A DNA stretch of 22,934 bases, taken from Planctomycetota bacterium (GTDB lineage Bacteria > Planctomycetota > Phycisphaerae > FEN-1346). A model generated the notes under the pieces. The model was not told the origin of the DNA and ran no database searches. It saw nothing but the letters and a program-made list of their open reading frames with translations. The stretch covers positions 1 to 22,934 of the forward strand of contig JAPLMO010000067.1 of the NCBI GenBank assembly GCA_026386995.1, in the 5' to 3' direction. Within the stretch, counting starts at the first letter, position 1; each line of letters begins with the position of its first letter. Below, in pieces: positions 14,813 through 21,987 of this stretch. Made by a program: the position numbers and the translations under genes.

Positions 14813-14841
14813 ATGATGCGGGACGGCGGATGCCTTGTCAA
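14813..14841 (-). promoter_or_regulatory. rex promoter
   Basis: A perfect TTGACA (14841-14836), a 17-bp spacer and CATCAT (14818-14813, 4 of 6 matches to consensus) on the minus strand give a leader of about 57 nt before the rex ATG. Confidence 0.6.
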
Positions 14842-15098
14842 GCAGGATTCGCCGACCATCCATCCCAGTGATGCGAACCCGCCGCACGACTCTAACCCAT
14901 TGTCCGTGCTAGGGTTATGCTCGGCCGCCGCAGGCCCCCAGACGGCACCTTCATGACTTGTGAAATCTCTCTCGTTGCCGATGGCAGGCCAGAAACCGCC
15001 CTCTGCCATGCCTGGCGAACAGCGCGCTGGGCATGCCACCATGCTTGGGCCGAATGAGCGCCCGAAACTGAGGGGATAGCACACCCCACCCTTCCGAC
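14842..15098. other. Intergenic region between divergent rex and TIM-barrel genes
   Basis: No supported gene, RNA or strong repeat was seen here. It lies upstream of both promoters and may carry further regulatory sites, none of which could be identified. Confidence 0.3.
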
Positions 15099-15127
15099 TT
15101 GACACGGACACGGATTATCCGTATTCG
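15099..15127 (+). promoter_or_regulatory. Promoter of the Tat-exported TIM-barrel gene
   Basis: A perfect TTGACA (15099-15104), a 17-bp spacer and a weak TATTCG (15122-15127) lie 35 bp before the start codon. Confidence 0.45.
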
Positions 15128-15162
15128 TAGTACCAACTCTCCAATCCAGAAAGGACCGATTT

Positions 15163-16092
15163 ATGGCCACACCGCACGATCAGGGTCTCATTCGCATCAG
15201 CCGGCGCAACCTGCTCCAGGTGACAGGCGGCGCCGCCGCATTGGCCGCCATCGGCCTCGGCGCTCACGGGGCCGAAGAGGCCAAACCTGCCGCCGGCGCG
15301 ACCCCTGCGGCCGACCCTCCCAAGGAGGGCGCCCCCTTGAAGGGCCGCATCAAGCAGTCGGTCTGCAAGTGGTGCTTCAGCAAGATCCCGCTGGATGAAC
15401 TCTGCCAGGCGATCCAGAAGATGGGCATGAAGGGCGTGGACCTGCTGAACCCAAACGACTTCCCGACCCTGAAGAAATACGGCATGGTCTGCACGATGGT
15501 CAACAGCCACGGCATCGGCAAGGGCTTCAACCGCAAGGAAAACTGGGACGAGTGCATCAAGAAGGTCCGAAGCGCCATCGAGGCCGCCGCCGAGTACGGG
15601 TACCCGAACGTCATCTGCTTCTCGGGCAACCGCCAGGGGATGGACGACAAGGAGGGCGCGGCCAACTGCGTCGAGGGCCTCAAGCAGATCGCCCCCTTCG
15701 CCGAGGAGAAGAAAGTCACGATCTGCATGGAACTTCTGAACTCCAAGGACCACAAGGACTACATGTGCGACTCCGGCGACTGGGCCGCCGACGTCTGTAA
15801 GCGCACCGGCAGCCCGCGCATCAAGTTCCTCTACGACATTTGCCACGCCGCCACGATGGGCGAAGACATCATCCCCACCTTTCAGAAGCACGTGGAATTC
15901 ATCGGCCACATCCATACGGGCGGGTACCCGGGGCGCGGCGAGATCGACTCGTCGCAGAAACTCGATTACCCGGCCATCATGAAGGCCATCGCCGAATCGA
16001 AGTTCGACGGCTGGGTGGCCCACGAATTTCTGCCGAAGGGCAAGGACCCGTTTAAGTCGCTGGCCGAGGCCGTGAAGATCTGCGACGTTTAA
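15163..16092 (+). CDS. Tat-exported TIM-barrel sugar isomerase/epimerase (hydroxypyruvate isomerase-like)
   Basis: The 309-residue protein begins with a twin-arginine signal (RISRRNLLQ at 11-19, a hydrophobic stretch to about residue 33, and AHGAEEA around a likely cleavage site). It is therefore exported folded to the periplasm or its equivalent. The mature part is an AP-endonuclease-2/xylose-isomerase-like barrel. Metal-binding-type residues appear in ICMELLN, LYDICHA, HIHTGG and the C-terminal WVAHEFLPKG. It most resembles hydroxypyruvate isomerase and sugar epimerase relatives common in Planctomycetota; substrate is unknown. AAAGGA lies close upstream of the ATG. It stands alone, divergent from rex, with its own promoter. 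Confidence 0.88.
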   Translation: MATPHDQGLIRISRRNLLQVTGGAAALAAIGLGAHGAEEAKPAAGATPAADPPKEGAPLKGRIKQSVCKWCFSKIPLDELCQAIQKMGMKGVDLLNPNDFPTLKKYGMVCTMVNSHGIGKGFNRKENWDECIKKVRSAIEAAAEYGYPNVICFSGNRQGMDDKEGAANCVEGLKQIAPFAEEKKVTICMELLNSKDHKDYMCDSGDWAADVCKRTGSPRIKFLYDICHAATMGEDIIPTFQKHVEFIGHIHTGGYPGRGEIDSSQKLDYPAIMKAIAESKFDGWVAHEFLPKGKDPFKSLAEAVKICDV

Positions 16093-16231
16093 GCGACCGT
16101 TCCAGGTTCAGGACGCCTTGCCGCGGGACACCTATAGAGGCCCTCCAGGCGGCCGGCCCGACGCGCCGGAAGGCCCATAGGTGTCCACCGTACTGCGTCA
16201 ATCGCGAAGGGGCAGGAGCCCTGTCTATGGG

Positions 16232-16360
16232 GCTTCTGATCCCCAGGCCCCCTACCCTTGGGGGAGAGGGTGGCCGAAGGCCGGGTGAGAGGTGCCGCTC
16301 GCCGGCAACTCCCCCCCCCGCCTCCCTCCCGCGGTGGGGAGAGGGGAGAACGGCTATCCG
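16232..16360. repeat. GC-rich REP-like intergenic repeats with a C9 tract
   Basis: This stretch holds CCCTTGGGGGAGAGGG followed by GTGGCCGAAGGCCGGGTGAG, a run of nine C at 16311-16319, and a second CCCTCCCGCGGTGGGGAGAGGG block. These resemble scattered intergenic palindromes of high-GC bacteria. It separates the convergent TIM-barrel and PEP-CTERM genes; no gene was seen. Confidence 0.5.
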
Positions 16361-16383
16361 CCGCGCGAAGTCGCACTGTAGTC

Positions 16384-17010
16384 CTACTTCCGGCGCCTTC
16401 GCAGGAGCGCCGCGATGCCGCCTGCGGCCAGTAGCGCCATCGTGGCAGGCTCGGGCGTGGCCTGGGCGCGAACCATGGCCACGTACGGAAGGCCCAGATC
16501 CTCGAACCAACCTGCGAGTGACGCCCCCGCAAGATCATTGAGGTCAAGGGCGCTTGCGCTGGCGGAAAACCAGGAGCGGTGCGGTGCGTACCCCTCCGTG
16601 TCATAATCAATAGGAGCGATTGTGCCGTAATTGTAGGCTCCCACGAAGAAGTAGCCGGAGACCGTGACCGGCGTGATGGGAATCGTGATCCAGCCGATGT
16701 TTTCTGTGGTGACTGTGAAGGGCGTCCGCGACAGCACCCGGGCATCCGCCGGGTAGCCGTTGCCGCCGCTGTCCCTCCAGACGACGGCCTCAAACGAGCC
16801 AATCTCGTGCAGGGAAATCTCGACGGCGTTGATCTTGTCGCCGCCGGGCTGGACGGTGCTGAACTTGACCATCCATGCCAGGTACGCGCTGGTGCCCGCG
16901 CCGCCGTGGTTGTCCTCCGTGCCGTCGTCGTACTGGTAGATCACCCCCGCACCGGCCGCCGCCGGCAGACACGCCAACATCGTTACGGCTATCAGCATCA
17001 ACCTGTTCAT
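16384..17010 (-). CDS. PEP-CTERM sorted surface protein 1
   Basis: The 208-residue exported protein starts with a Sec-type signal (MNRLMLIAVTMLACLPAAAGAG). The C-terminus has the PEP-CTERM tripartite signal: TPEPATM, a short hydrophobic helix, then RRRRK. It is expected to be recognised by an exosortase encoded elsewhere and placed at the outer surface or in the matrix. The middle (GTEDNHGGAGTSAYLAWMVKF, later GYFFVGAYNYG) looks beta-rich, and no catalytic motif was found. The ATG at 17010 is chosen because it begins the signal peptide; frames extending to 17148 are not credible. It is divergent from the small gene at 17116 and lacks the leader shared by PEP-CTERM genes 2 and 4. Confidence 0.88.
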   Translation of the reverse strand: MNRLMLIAVTMLACLPAAAGAGVIYQYDDGTEDNHGGAGTSAYLAWMVKFSTVQPGGDKINAVEISLHEIGSFEAVVWRDSGGNGYPADARVLSRTPFTVTTENIGWITIPITPVTVSGYFFVGAYNYGTIAPIDYDTEGYAPHRSWFSASASALDLNDLAGASLAGWFEDLGLPYVAMVRAQATPEPATMALLAAGGIAALLRRRRK

Positions 17011-17115
17011 AGGCGTCTCGCTCTCCATTCTGTACCCTTGCGGCAGCCATGCCGCCGCAGGGCTTAAACCCCTTGCTTTGCCCATTAGACGCGGTAAAAT
17101 AAGGCGGAGAAAAAC

Positions 17116-17331
17116 GTGACCACACGAAAACAGATCAAACTGGTTCAAGAAGGCGAGTACGTCGCCGAGGTCGAGGTCGAAATCATCGAGTCCGACGAGG
17201 GATGGGCGCCGTACCTTTCGCTCCAGGACGCTCGCAAGTTGGACGCCGTGCGCGAAGCCTTACGCCACGGCGACCTCCCCGCCGCCATGAAGGCCGCTCG
17301 TGTCTTTCGCCTCACCCCGGTCACCGGCTAA
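17116..17331 (+). CDS. Small conserved hypothetical protein
   Basis: The 71-residue acidic protein starts with GTG, with GGAG 6 nt upstream. Its sequence (KLVQEGEYVAEVEVEIIES, then GWAPYLSLQDARKLDAVREAL, then AAMKAARVFRLTPV) follows a pattern seen in small uncharacterised bacterial proteins with a WxPYLSLxDAxKLDxVRxAL core, as recalled; these often accompany small partner genes. No partner was found here. It is divergent from PEP-CTERM gene 1, and a weak TTGCTT-16-TAAAAT lies upstream at 17073-17100. The MITE-like palindrome begins immediately after its stop codon. Function is unknown. Confidence 0.75.
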   Translation: MTTRKQIKLVQEGEYVAEVEVEIIESDEGWAPYLSLQDARKLDAVREALRHGDLPAAMKAARVFRLTPVTG

Positions 17332-17398
17332 TACTACAACGCTGAGTGAGTTTGCGCGGCGGGTCTCCGTACCCGCCGCGCAAAGTAGCATTGTAGTA
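17332..17398. repeat. MITE-like nested palindrome, copy 2
   Basis: Perfect 8-bp terminal inverted repeats (TACTACAA at 17332-17339, TTGTAGTA at 17391-17398) enclose the same 14-bp inner stem as copy 1 (17351-17364 and 17371-17384) with the loop CTCCGT, the complement of copy 1's loop. It starts directly after the preceding stop codon. The element is short and gene-free. Confidence 0.8.
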
Positions 17399-17404
17399 CT
17401 AGCC

Positions 17405-17481
17405 GACCGCATTGCCGCACGATTACCCCTCTTCACTTTTCAATTTCTTTGACGCCCGCGGGACCGACCCGCAGGCGGTTG
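17405..17481. repeat. 77-bp repeat flanking PEP-CTERM genes, copy 1
   Basis: This segment aligns without gaps to 19601-19677. Shared blocks are GACCGCATTGCCGC, TTCACTTTTCA and a GACGCCCGCGGGACCGACCC core. A more diverged counterpart follows PEP-CTERM gene 3 near 18680-18725. It lies downstream of the PEP-CTERM gene 2 stop, in its 3' flank. Confidence 0.65.
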
Positions 17482-17494
17482 ATTTCAATCTGCC

Positions 17495-17526
17495 GGGCGG
17501 ACCTGGAGGGGAGGCCCGCCCGGCGG
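17495..17526. other. 3' hairpin of PEP-CTERM gene 2
   Basis: GCCGGGCGG and CCGCCCGGC form a 9-bp stem with a loop of about 14-15 nt, some 20 nt downstream of the stop codon. Gene 3 has an equivalent (GCCGGGCGA/TCGCCCGGC, about 18738-18770). No U-tract follows, so it may stabilise the mRNA 3' end rather than terminate transcription. Confidence 0.5.
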
Positions 17527-17547
17527 TTGCGGGGATAGATACTTCAG

Positions 17548-18375
17548 TTACTTCTTGCTGCTGCGCCTGCAGCGAAGAAGCGTCGCGATGCCGCCCACGG
17601 CCAGAAAGGCCATCGTGGCGGGTTCGGGAACAAAGTTGTCGGCGCCCCATGTTGCAGTTCCACTTGATGCCGTTGCCCCGTAGTGGAGCAAGGTGTTGCC
17701 ACTGCCCCAAGTGCCACTTCCTGTCCAGTTAGCCATATCGTCACTTCCAGATGCTGACGGAAGAATCGCCATGCCAAAAGTGGTATAGTTTGCAAGAACA
17801 TCAGCGAAAGAGCCGCCCGATGACAAGTAATTCCATTGGACAAAATTCTCGGGCTTCAGCTCGATGCTCTTCAGCACCCAGTCGGCATCCGTACCTGAAC
17901 CAAACGCACTATCGTTCAGATTTATGCTGTAGGCTGCCTTTGATATCCAGAAATTGGATGTGCCACCTGGCAACCCCTCAGTCGCAATTGTCCAGCGGGC
18001 ATAGACCGTATTCCCTGATACGCGGCCTTGCCAATTGGCCGTGCTTCTCACATCGGCCTGCAGCGTTTTATTAGTAAGATCGCCCAGTGTAGCCGCGGCG
18101 GTTATGCCCTTTGTGCCCATCCAGTACGGTCGGCTTTCCCAAGATGTGCCGGGCGAACTCTGATAGATGCTGCCATCCGGCGAGCCAACCCCATAAGAGC
18201 CTGTCCAGGGGGCGGTACTATTGGGGTATAGGGTTTCATACGACACATTGTAGTAGCCCACCGTTGACTGTTGCCATCCTTGTGCATCAGCGTCAAAAGT
18301 ATAAATGGAAGCCTGTACCGCCCCGGCCAGGATCAGCAATCCTGCCACTGCCATGAGACTTGCGAAAATCTTCAT
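17548..18375 (-). CDS. PEP-CTERM sorted surface protein 2
   Basis: The 275-residue protein starts at the ATG at 18375, with AAGGAG 7 nt upstream. The signal peptide is MKIFASLMAVAGLLILAGAVQA, nearly the same as in protein 4. The interior is rich in Ser, Thr, Gly, Trp and Asn, resembling a beta-sandwich carbohydrate-binding-like fold without identifiable catalytic residues. The C-terminus is VPEPATMAFLAVGGIATLL followed by basic residues and KK, the PEP-CTERM signal. It is expected at the cell surface or in the matrix. The leader DNA (18376-18605) is almost identical to that of gene 4, and the 3' flank resembles those of genes 3 and 4, so it belongs to a duplicated family with a divergent interior. 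Confidence 0.88.
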   Translation of the reverse strand: MKIFASLMAVAGLLILAGAVQASIYTFDADAQGWQQSTVGYYNVSYETLYPNSTAPWTGSYGVGSPDGSIYQSSPGTSWESRPYWMGTKGITAAATLGDLTNKTLQADVRSTANWQGRVSGNTVYARWTIATEGLPGGTSNFWISKAAYSINLNDSAFGSGTDADWVLKSIELKPENFVQWNYLSSGGSFADVLANYTTFGMAILPSASGSDDMANWTGSGTWGSGNTLLHYGATASSGTATWGADNFVPEPATMAFLAVGGIATLLRCRRSSKK

Positions 18376-18605
18376 TTTACGGCTCCTTGGACCCATTCAG
18401 GTCCGGCGCCGGCCCACGGTCATCGATCTGGAACTCTCTTGTCAGCGTTAATCCGGCGTGACCCAGGCTCGGCGCGGCACAAAAACCCCTCATCGCGAAA
18501 CGCCGCCGGCAAGTCCTCCTCACCGGCGGTTGGCCTGCGGCAGGGCAGCGACATCACCCTCGGCCACGGGCCGGGCGGATCGGAACGCCTGTCCCGACCC
18601 GATCG
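18341..18605. repeat. 265-bp duplicated leader plus signal-peptide block, copy 1
   Basis: This block aligns gap-free with 20504-20768 and covers the 5' leader and first codons of PEP-CTERM gene 2. It contains a CCGCCGG/CCGGCGG hairpin and a GGACC-6 nt-GGTCC hairpin (18389-18404) directly before the ribosome site. Similarity continues weakly to about 18621. Confidence 0.8.
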
Positions 18606-18786
18606 CGCTTCATTCCTCCTTGAAGGGTCTTACGTCAACCCGTGCTTTCATCTCTCACGTCCGTCACAAGATGCGTGTATCGTTTTCGCGTCCCGGCGGG
18701 AAAGTCCCGCTGACGGTTGTTTTCAATTTGCCGGGCGAAGTCGGAAGGGCACCTCGCCCGGCGGTTGCTCAGGATAGATACTTCCG

Positions 18787-19533
18787 TTACTTCTTGCTGC
18801 TGCGCCTGCGGCGAAGGAGCGTCGCGATGCCGCCCGCGGCCAGAAGCGCCATCGTGGCGGGTTCGGGGGTCAGTTGTATCTGCGAGACAGTGAACGTAGT
18901 CTCAGAAGTATTGCTCATGCCGATCTGCGGGCCGAAGAACGCAGCGTAGGTGTCGCTGTAGTCGTCACTGGCCTCGATATAGTCGATTGCCCCACCGAAT
19001 GTGCCGGTGGTTAGTGCGGTACCCCACTTCCCGTCCTCCCCGTTCTTTATCTTCACATCCGCCGCGGTGTCGAGATCGAATGTATAGATGAAGTCTCCCT
19101 CCGCCCCTGTCCGTCCCATCGGGGACATGTTGATCATCACCGTGGAGCCGCTGCCGCCCGTTGGGCTAAGATAGAGGCTGCCGTAAACCGCATCCGGGTG
19201 GTTCATGCCACTAACCGTGAACCCGCCCCCATCGATATCGCCGACTTTAAGATGGTAAGCCTGCGTATTGATCCGGGCGAACACGGAGGCCCAATCCGAA
19301 CCATACGCATCATCATCAGAATTTATCCATGGACGTGCAGGGACATACGCGCCAACGTCTACGGTAATAACCGGCAAGTAACTAGTGTTAGCCGGGGGGG
19401 TCCCCGAGTCACCGTCCACATAGTAGTCCGTCGCGGTTTCAAAGTTCCATGTGTAGGTTCCTGCGTTGGCCGCTGCGCAAGTCAGCAGCATCATCGCCAT
19501 CACACTCATTGCCACAATCATTGAACGCTTCAT
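18787..19533 (-). CDS. PEP-CTERM sorted surface protein 3
   Basis: The 248-residue protein starts at the ATG at 19533, with AAGGAG 7 nt upstream; the frame to 19632 is an extension into the leader. A Sec signal (MKRSMIVAMSVMAMMLLTCAAANA) is followed by an acidic, Gly/Ser/Asp-rich interior with beta-sandwich character (WNFETATDYYVDGDSG, GDFIYTFDLDTAADVKIKNGE). The end is TPEPATMALLAAGGIATLLRRR and SSKK, a PEP-CTERM signal. The last roughly 25 residues are nearly the same as in proteins 1 and 2 while the interior is unrelated by eye. A GGCCC-5 nt-GGGCC hairpin lies 1 nt upstream of the ribosome site. Confidence 0.88.
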   Translation of the reverse strand: MKRSMIVAMSVMAMMLLTCAAANAGTYTWNFETATDYYVDGDSGTPPANTSYLPVITVDVGAYVPARPWINSDDDAYGSDWASVFARINTQAYHLKVGDIDGGGFTVSGMNHPDAVYGSLYLSPTGGSGSTVMINMSPMGRTGAEGDFIYTFDLDTAADVKIKNGEDGKWGTALTTGTFGGAIDYIEASDDYSDTYAAFFGPQIGMSNTSETTFTVSQIQLTPEPATMALLAAGGIATLLRRRRSSKK

Positions 19534-19547
19534 TTTCAGGCTCCTTA

Positions 19548-19562
19548 GGCCCTCTGCGGGCC
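19548..19562 (-). promoter_or_regulatory. Leader hairpin before the ribosome site of PEP-CTERM gene 3
   Basis: GGCCC-TCTGC-GGGCC lies one base from the AAGGAG site. It occupies the same position as the hairpins of genes 2 and 4 but has different paired bases, so the pairing rather than the sequence is kept. Confidence 0.5.
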
Positions 19563-19600
19563 GTTGCGTCGCGCCTGCATCGTGGGGGTCTTTCCCGACC

Positions 19601-19677
19601 GACCGCATTGCCGCGCGACCGCGTGTGTTCACTTTTCACATTCCATGACGCCCGCGGGACCGACCCGCCGGCGGTTG
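19601..19677. repeat. 77-bp repeat flanking PEP-CTERM genes, copy 2
   Basis: Gap-free match to 17405-17481. It lies between PEP-CTERM genes 4 and 3, about 60 bp past the gene 4 stop codon. Confidence 0.65.
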
Positions 19678-19737
19678 CACCCGTCGGCCCCTGGCGTGGC
19701 TATAGCGACAGCCCCGCCCGCAGGCCGTAAGGAACGT

Positions 19738-20538
19738 TTACTTCTTCATCCGACGACGACGCGCAAGCACGCCGATGCCGCCGACGGCCAGGAAGGCCAT
19801 CGTGGCCGGCTCGGGAACGATCGACAAGGACAGGTTGTCAACATAGGCATCCATAGAACCCATGGCTCCCGATGATGCACGCATCTCAATATATTCAACG
19901 GTTGTATAGGCACCGGCTGTGAACGCCCGCGTACCCAAGGAAGAGCCGTTTAGGAAGGCTTCGGCAATCCCCGTCCCGTTGTTCACCACTATACTCATAT
20001 TGGCCCACTTGTTTTCGAGGTCGCTCTGCGTGAAGGCGACGGCCAATTCGATACCGCCCACCCCGAAACCGATTCGTTGCGTTTGCGTGGCATCTTTCCA
20101 CGTCTCAATGACGGTGTGGTAATAGGGGGCATCATTCATCATGTCGTCATACGTATAAACCGGACGCAGAGCCACTTTCAAAGAGCGGGAACCATAATTT
20201 CCCGGAACGACCGCAAACCACGCGGTGGGAAGATACTGGTCGTAGTTTAGGGTCAGGATATCCGTAGCCCCCACCGACAACACGGAGTCCAAGTAACGCG
20301 CCTCAGTGTGGCCGCTGGAATCCGCTCTCGCCTTCACCGCCTGGGTGCCCTCATAGATGGCGTTCTGAACGGTGAAATCCGAACCACCACCCCAGTTCTG
20401 CCACCCGTCCTGCCCGCCTAGGTTGCCGATGGCGTACGTCGTCGGCTCAAATCCGGTCTGGTACACAATGCCGGCCTGCGTCGTGCTCGCCAACACCAGT
20501 AGACCTGCCACTGCCATAAGACTTGCGAAAATCTTCAT
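19738..20538 (-). CDS. PEP-CTERM sorted surface protein 4 (concanavalin/LamG-like)
   Basis: The 266-residue protein starts at the ATG at 20538, with AAGGAG 7 nt upstream. The signal peptide MKIFASLMAVAGLLVLASTTQA is nearly that of protein 2. The interior (YQTGFEPTTYAIGNLGGQDGW, then VVNNGTGIAEAFLNGSSLG and YVDNLSL) resembles laminin-G/concanavalin-like lectin sandwiches, which often bind polysaccharide. The C-terminus is VPEPATMAFLAVGGIGVLARRRRMKK, a PEP-CTERM signal. It shares the 265-bp leader block with gene 2. A surface-displayed glycan-binding role is plausible but inferred. Confidence 0.88.
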   Translation of the reverse strand: MKIFASLMAVAGLLVLASTTQAGIVYQTGFEPTTYAIGNLGGQDGWQNWGGGSDFTVQNAIYEGTQAVKARADSSGHTEARYLDSVLSVGATDILTLNYDQYLPTAWFAVVPGNYGSRSLKVALRPVYTYDDMMNDAPYYHTVIETWKDATQTQRIGFGVGGIELAVAFTQSDLENKWANMSIVVNNGTGIAEAFLNGSSLGTRAFTAGAYTTVEYIEMRASSGAMGSMDAYVDNLSLSIVPEPATMAFLAVGGIGVLARRRRMKK

Positions 20539-20768
20539 TTTAAGGCTCCTTGGACCCATTCGGGTCCGGCGCCGGTCCTCGGTCATCGATCTGGATTTCT
20601 CTTGCCAGCACTTATCCAGCGTGACCCAGGCTCGGCGTAGTACAAAAACCCCTCATCGCGAAACGCCGCCGGCAAGGCCCCCTCACCGGCGGTTGGCCTG
20701 CGGCAGGGCAGCGACATCACCCTCAGCCGCGGGCCGGACGGATCGGAACGCCTGTCCCGACCTGATCG
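20504..20768. repeat. 265-bp duplicated leader plus signal-peptide block, copy 2
   Basis: This is the counterpart of 18341-18605, with identical length and scattered substitutions. It contains the GGACCC-ATTC-GGGTCC hairpin (20552-20567) abutting the ribosome site and the CCGCCGG/CCGGCGG hairpin further upstream, followed on the transcribed strand by a GTTTTTG run. Confidence 0.8.
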
Positions 20769-21030
20769 TCAGTCTATTCCTCCTTCGAGTGTTCACCCGG
20801 CCGCTACCACGTCGCGGCACGTTCACTTATGAAGTCATCCGGCGGCCGGACGGACACCCGCATCCGTCACCCGGCACGGTCGCTGCGGCAGGGAACCGTC
20901 ACCCATTGGGTGTTTGACGCGTTCGCATCTGCCGCGGCGGCGCTGCCCCCGGCGCGGGGGCGGCGTCCGACCGCCGGTCAATCCTTAATGCTCTGTCAGT
21001 TGTCAAATGCTGAATGGCCGGGTGGCAGTC
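20769..21030. other. Gene-free region upstream of the PEP-CTERM cluster
   Basis: No supported gene was found. The sequence is GC-rich with short frames lacking ribosome sites. It lies beyond the duplicated leader block and before the tandem hairpins. Confidence 0.3.
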
Positions 21031-21082
21031 GCGCGGTGGGCAGTCTTGCCCACCGCGCGGCGGGCAAGACTGCCCGCCGCGC
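21031..21082. repeat. Two overlapping 28-bp perfect hairpins
   Basis: GCGCGGTGGGCA-GTCT-TGCCCACCGCGC (21031-21058) and GCGCGGCGGGCA-AGAC-TGCCCGCCGCGC (21055-21082) share a GCGC. Each has a 12-bp stem and 4-nt loop. The second is near-complementary to the first, so the two can also pair with each other as a single long palindrome. Confidence 0.8.
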
Positions 21083-21154
21083 TCATGCGGGGCCGCGGCA
21101 ACCGTCCGCGTGGGTGCGAAGCACCCACCCTACATTTCGGCAACGGCAACCGTC

Positions 21155-21340
21155 CTACGCGGCCAACCGTGCGGAACATCGCATGGCCCGGCGTCGGTCG
21201 TCCCAGGGCGGTCTTGCGTCCGGATGCCGCGATAAACTGAGCACCACGGGGCCGTTTCCGGCCGCCTGGTAACTCTCGCGGGCCTGGCGTCTTGCTGCCG
21301 GCTTGTTGCCGCTAGTCGCTTGTTTGTGAGTACCATTCAT
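21155..21340 (-). CDS. Possible small ORF, unsupported function
   Basis: A 61-codon frame starts at the ATG at 21340, with AGGGGA 8 nt upstream, in line with the minus-strand small-gene group, 65 bp after the 63-residue gene. The composition (basic, Arg/Ala/Pro-rich) resembles out-of-frame GC-rich DNA, and nothing was recognised. It is included because of the good ribosome site; it may not be a real gene. Confidence 0.25.
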   Translation of the reverse strand: MNGTHKQATSGNKPAARRQARESYQAAGNGPVVLSLSRHPDARPPWDDRRRAMRCSARLAA

Positions 21341-21405
21341 GATCGAGTCCCCTTGTTCCCGCCGGAGAGGCCGATCCCCTGGCGGGGCTATGCCACTGGT
21401 TCTGT

Positions 21406-21597
21406 TCAGGCCGCCTGGCGATAGCGAGGCGAAAGCCTCTTGCCGCGGATCCTGTCCGTCATGTAAGTGGTGCGCTGAAAGCCCTTTTGCCGCATCTGCG
21501 TCTCAGACCGCTCGTTAAGTTCGCGGTCGATGGCCGCGCTGACGGCGTAGAGTTCGTCGTCCGACAGCGCCTGTACCCGCTGAATGATGGCGTTCAT
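21406..21597 (-). CDS. Small hypothetical protein
   Basis: The 63-residue protein starts at the ATG at 21597, with GGAG 8 nt upstream. Its N-terminal half (MNAIIQRVQALSDDELYAV, then AAIDRELNERSE) looks helical, and the C-terminal half is basic (QKGFQRTTYMTDRIRGKRLSPRYRQ), which might bind nucleic acid. A MN-xI-xR-x-LS/TxxEL beginning and a later x-ELxxR segment also appear in the next upstream gene, suggesting distant paralogy. It is the third gene of a minus-strand series. Function is unknown. Confidence 0.6.
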   Translation of the reverse strand: MNAIIQRVQALSDDELYAVSAAIDRELNERSETQMRQKGFQRTTYMTDRIRGKRLSPRYRQAA

Positions 21598-21671
21598 AGG
21601 AATCGCTCCTGTCTTGTGGAACGTGCCGACCCTGCTGGGAAAACCGCGGTGAACACGCCGAGGCCAACCCG

Positions 21672-21887
21672 TCAGGCCGCCTCCGAAAGCGACGCCGCCA
21701 CTTTGCGGGCCACGCGCCGGACCGTCACGTGCGGCTCGACCTCGCACATCCGCCGCAAGTGGGCGACCCGCGCCCGGCGGTCCAACTCCACGTCAACGGC
21801 GTCAAATACGGCCCGGCCGCTGACGGCACAAAGCCCCAACAACTCTTCTCCTGTCATCTGCCTGAGAATGCTGTTCATGGCGCTCAT
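21672..21887 (-). CDS. Small hypothetical protein, possible paralogue of the following gene
   Basis: The 71-residue protein starts at the ATG at 21887, with GGAG 7 nt upstream; a second ATG three codons later is possible. It has a helical N-terminus (MNSILRQMTGEELLGL), a central AVFDAVDVELDRRARVAHL and a basic C-terminal region (TVRRVARKVAASL). It lies 74 bp before the 63-residue gene and 100 bp after the 132-residue gene, all on the minus strand. The function of all three is unknown. Confidence 0.6.
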   Translation of the reverse strand: MSAMNSILRQMTGEELLGLCAVSGRAVFDAVDVELDRRARVAHLRRMCEVEPHVTVRRVARKVAASLSEAA

Positions 21888-21987
21888 GGTTCTGCTCCCA
21901 GATTCCAATTCCTTCGGACGGTCCCCCCCGAGCGCCACCGCGGCGCCAGGGTGCTTCTACCCAGGCCGGCCACAAGCCGGCCCGGGT

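Noticed and set aside
16311..16319. C9 tract as a phase-variation switch
   Set aside because: It lies between convergent genes, not in a coding start or promoter, so length change would not obviously switch a gene.
17495..17526. Intrinsic terminator after PEP-CTERM gene 2
   Set aside because: The stem is strong but followed by an A-rich rather than U-rich stretch on the transcribed strand, so it is listed only as a hairpin.
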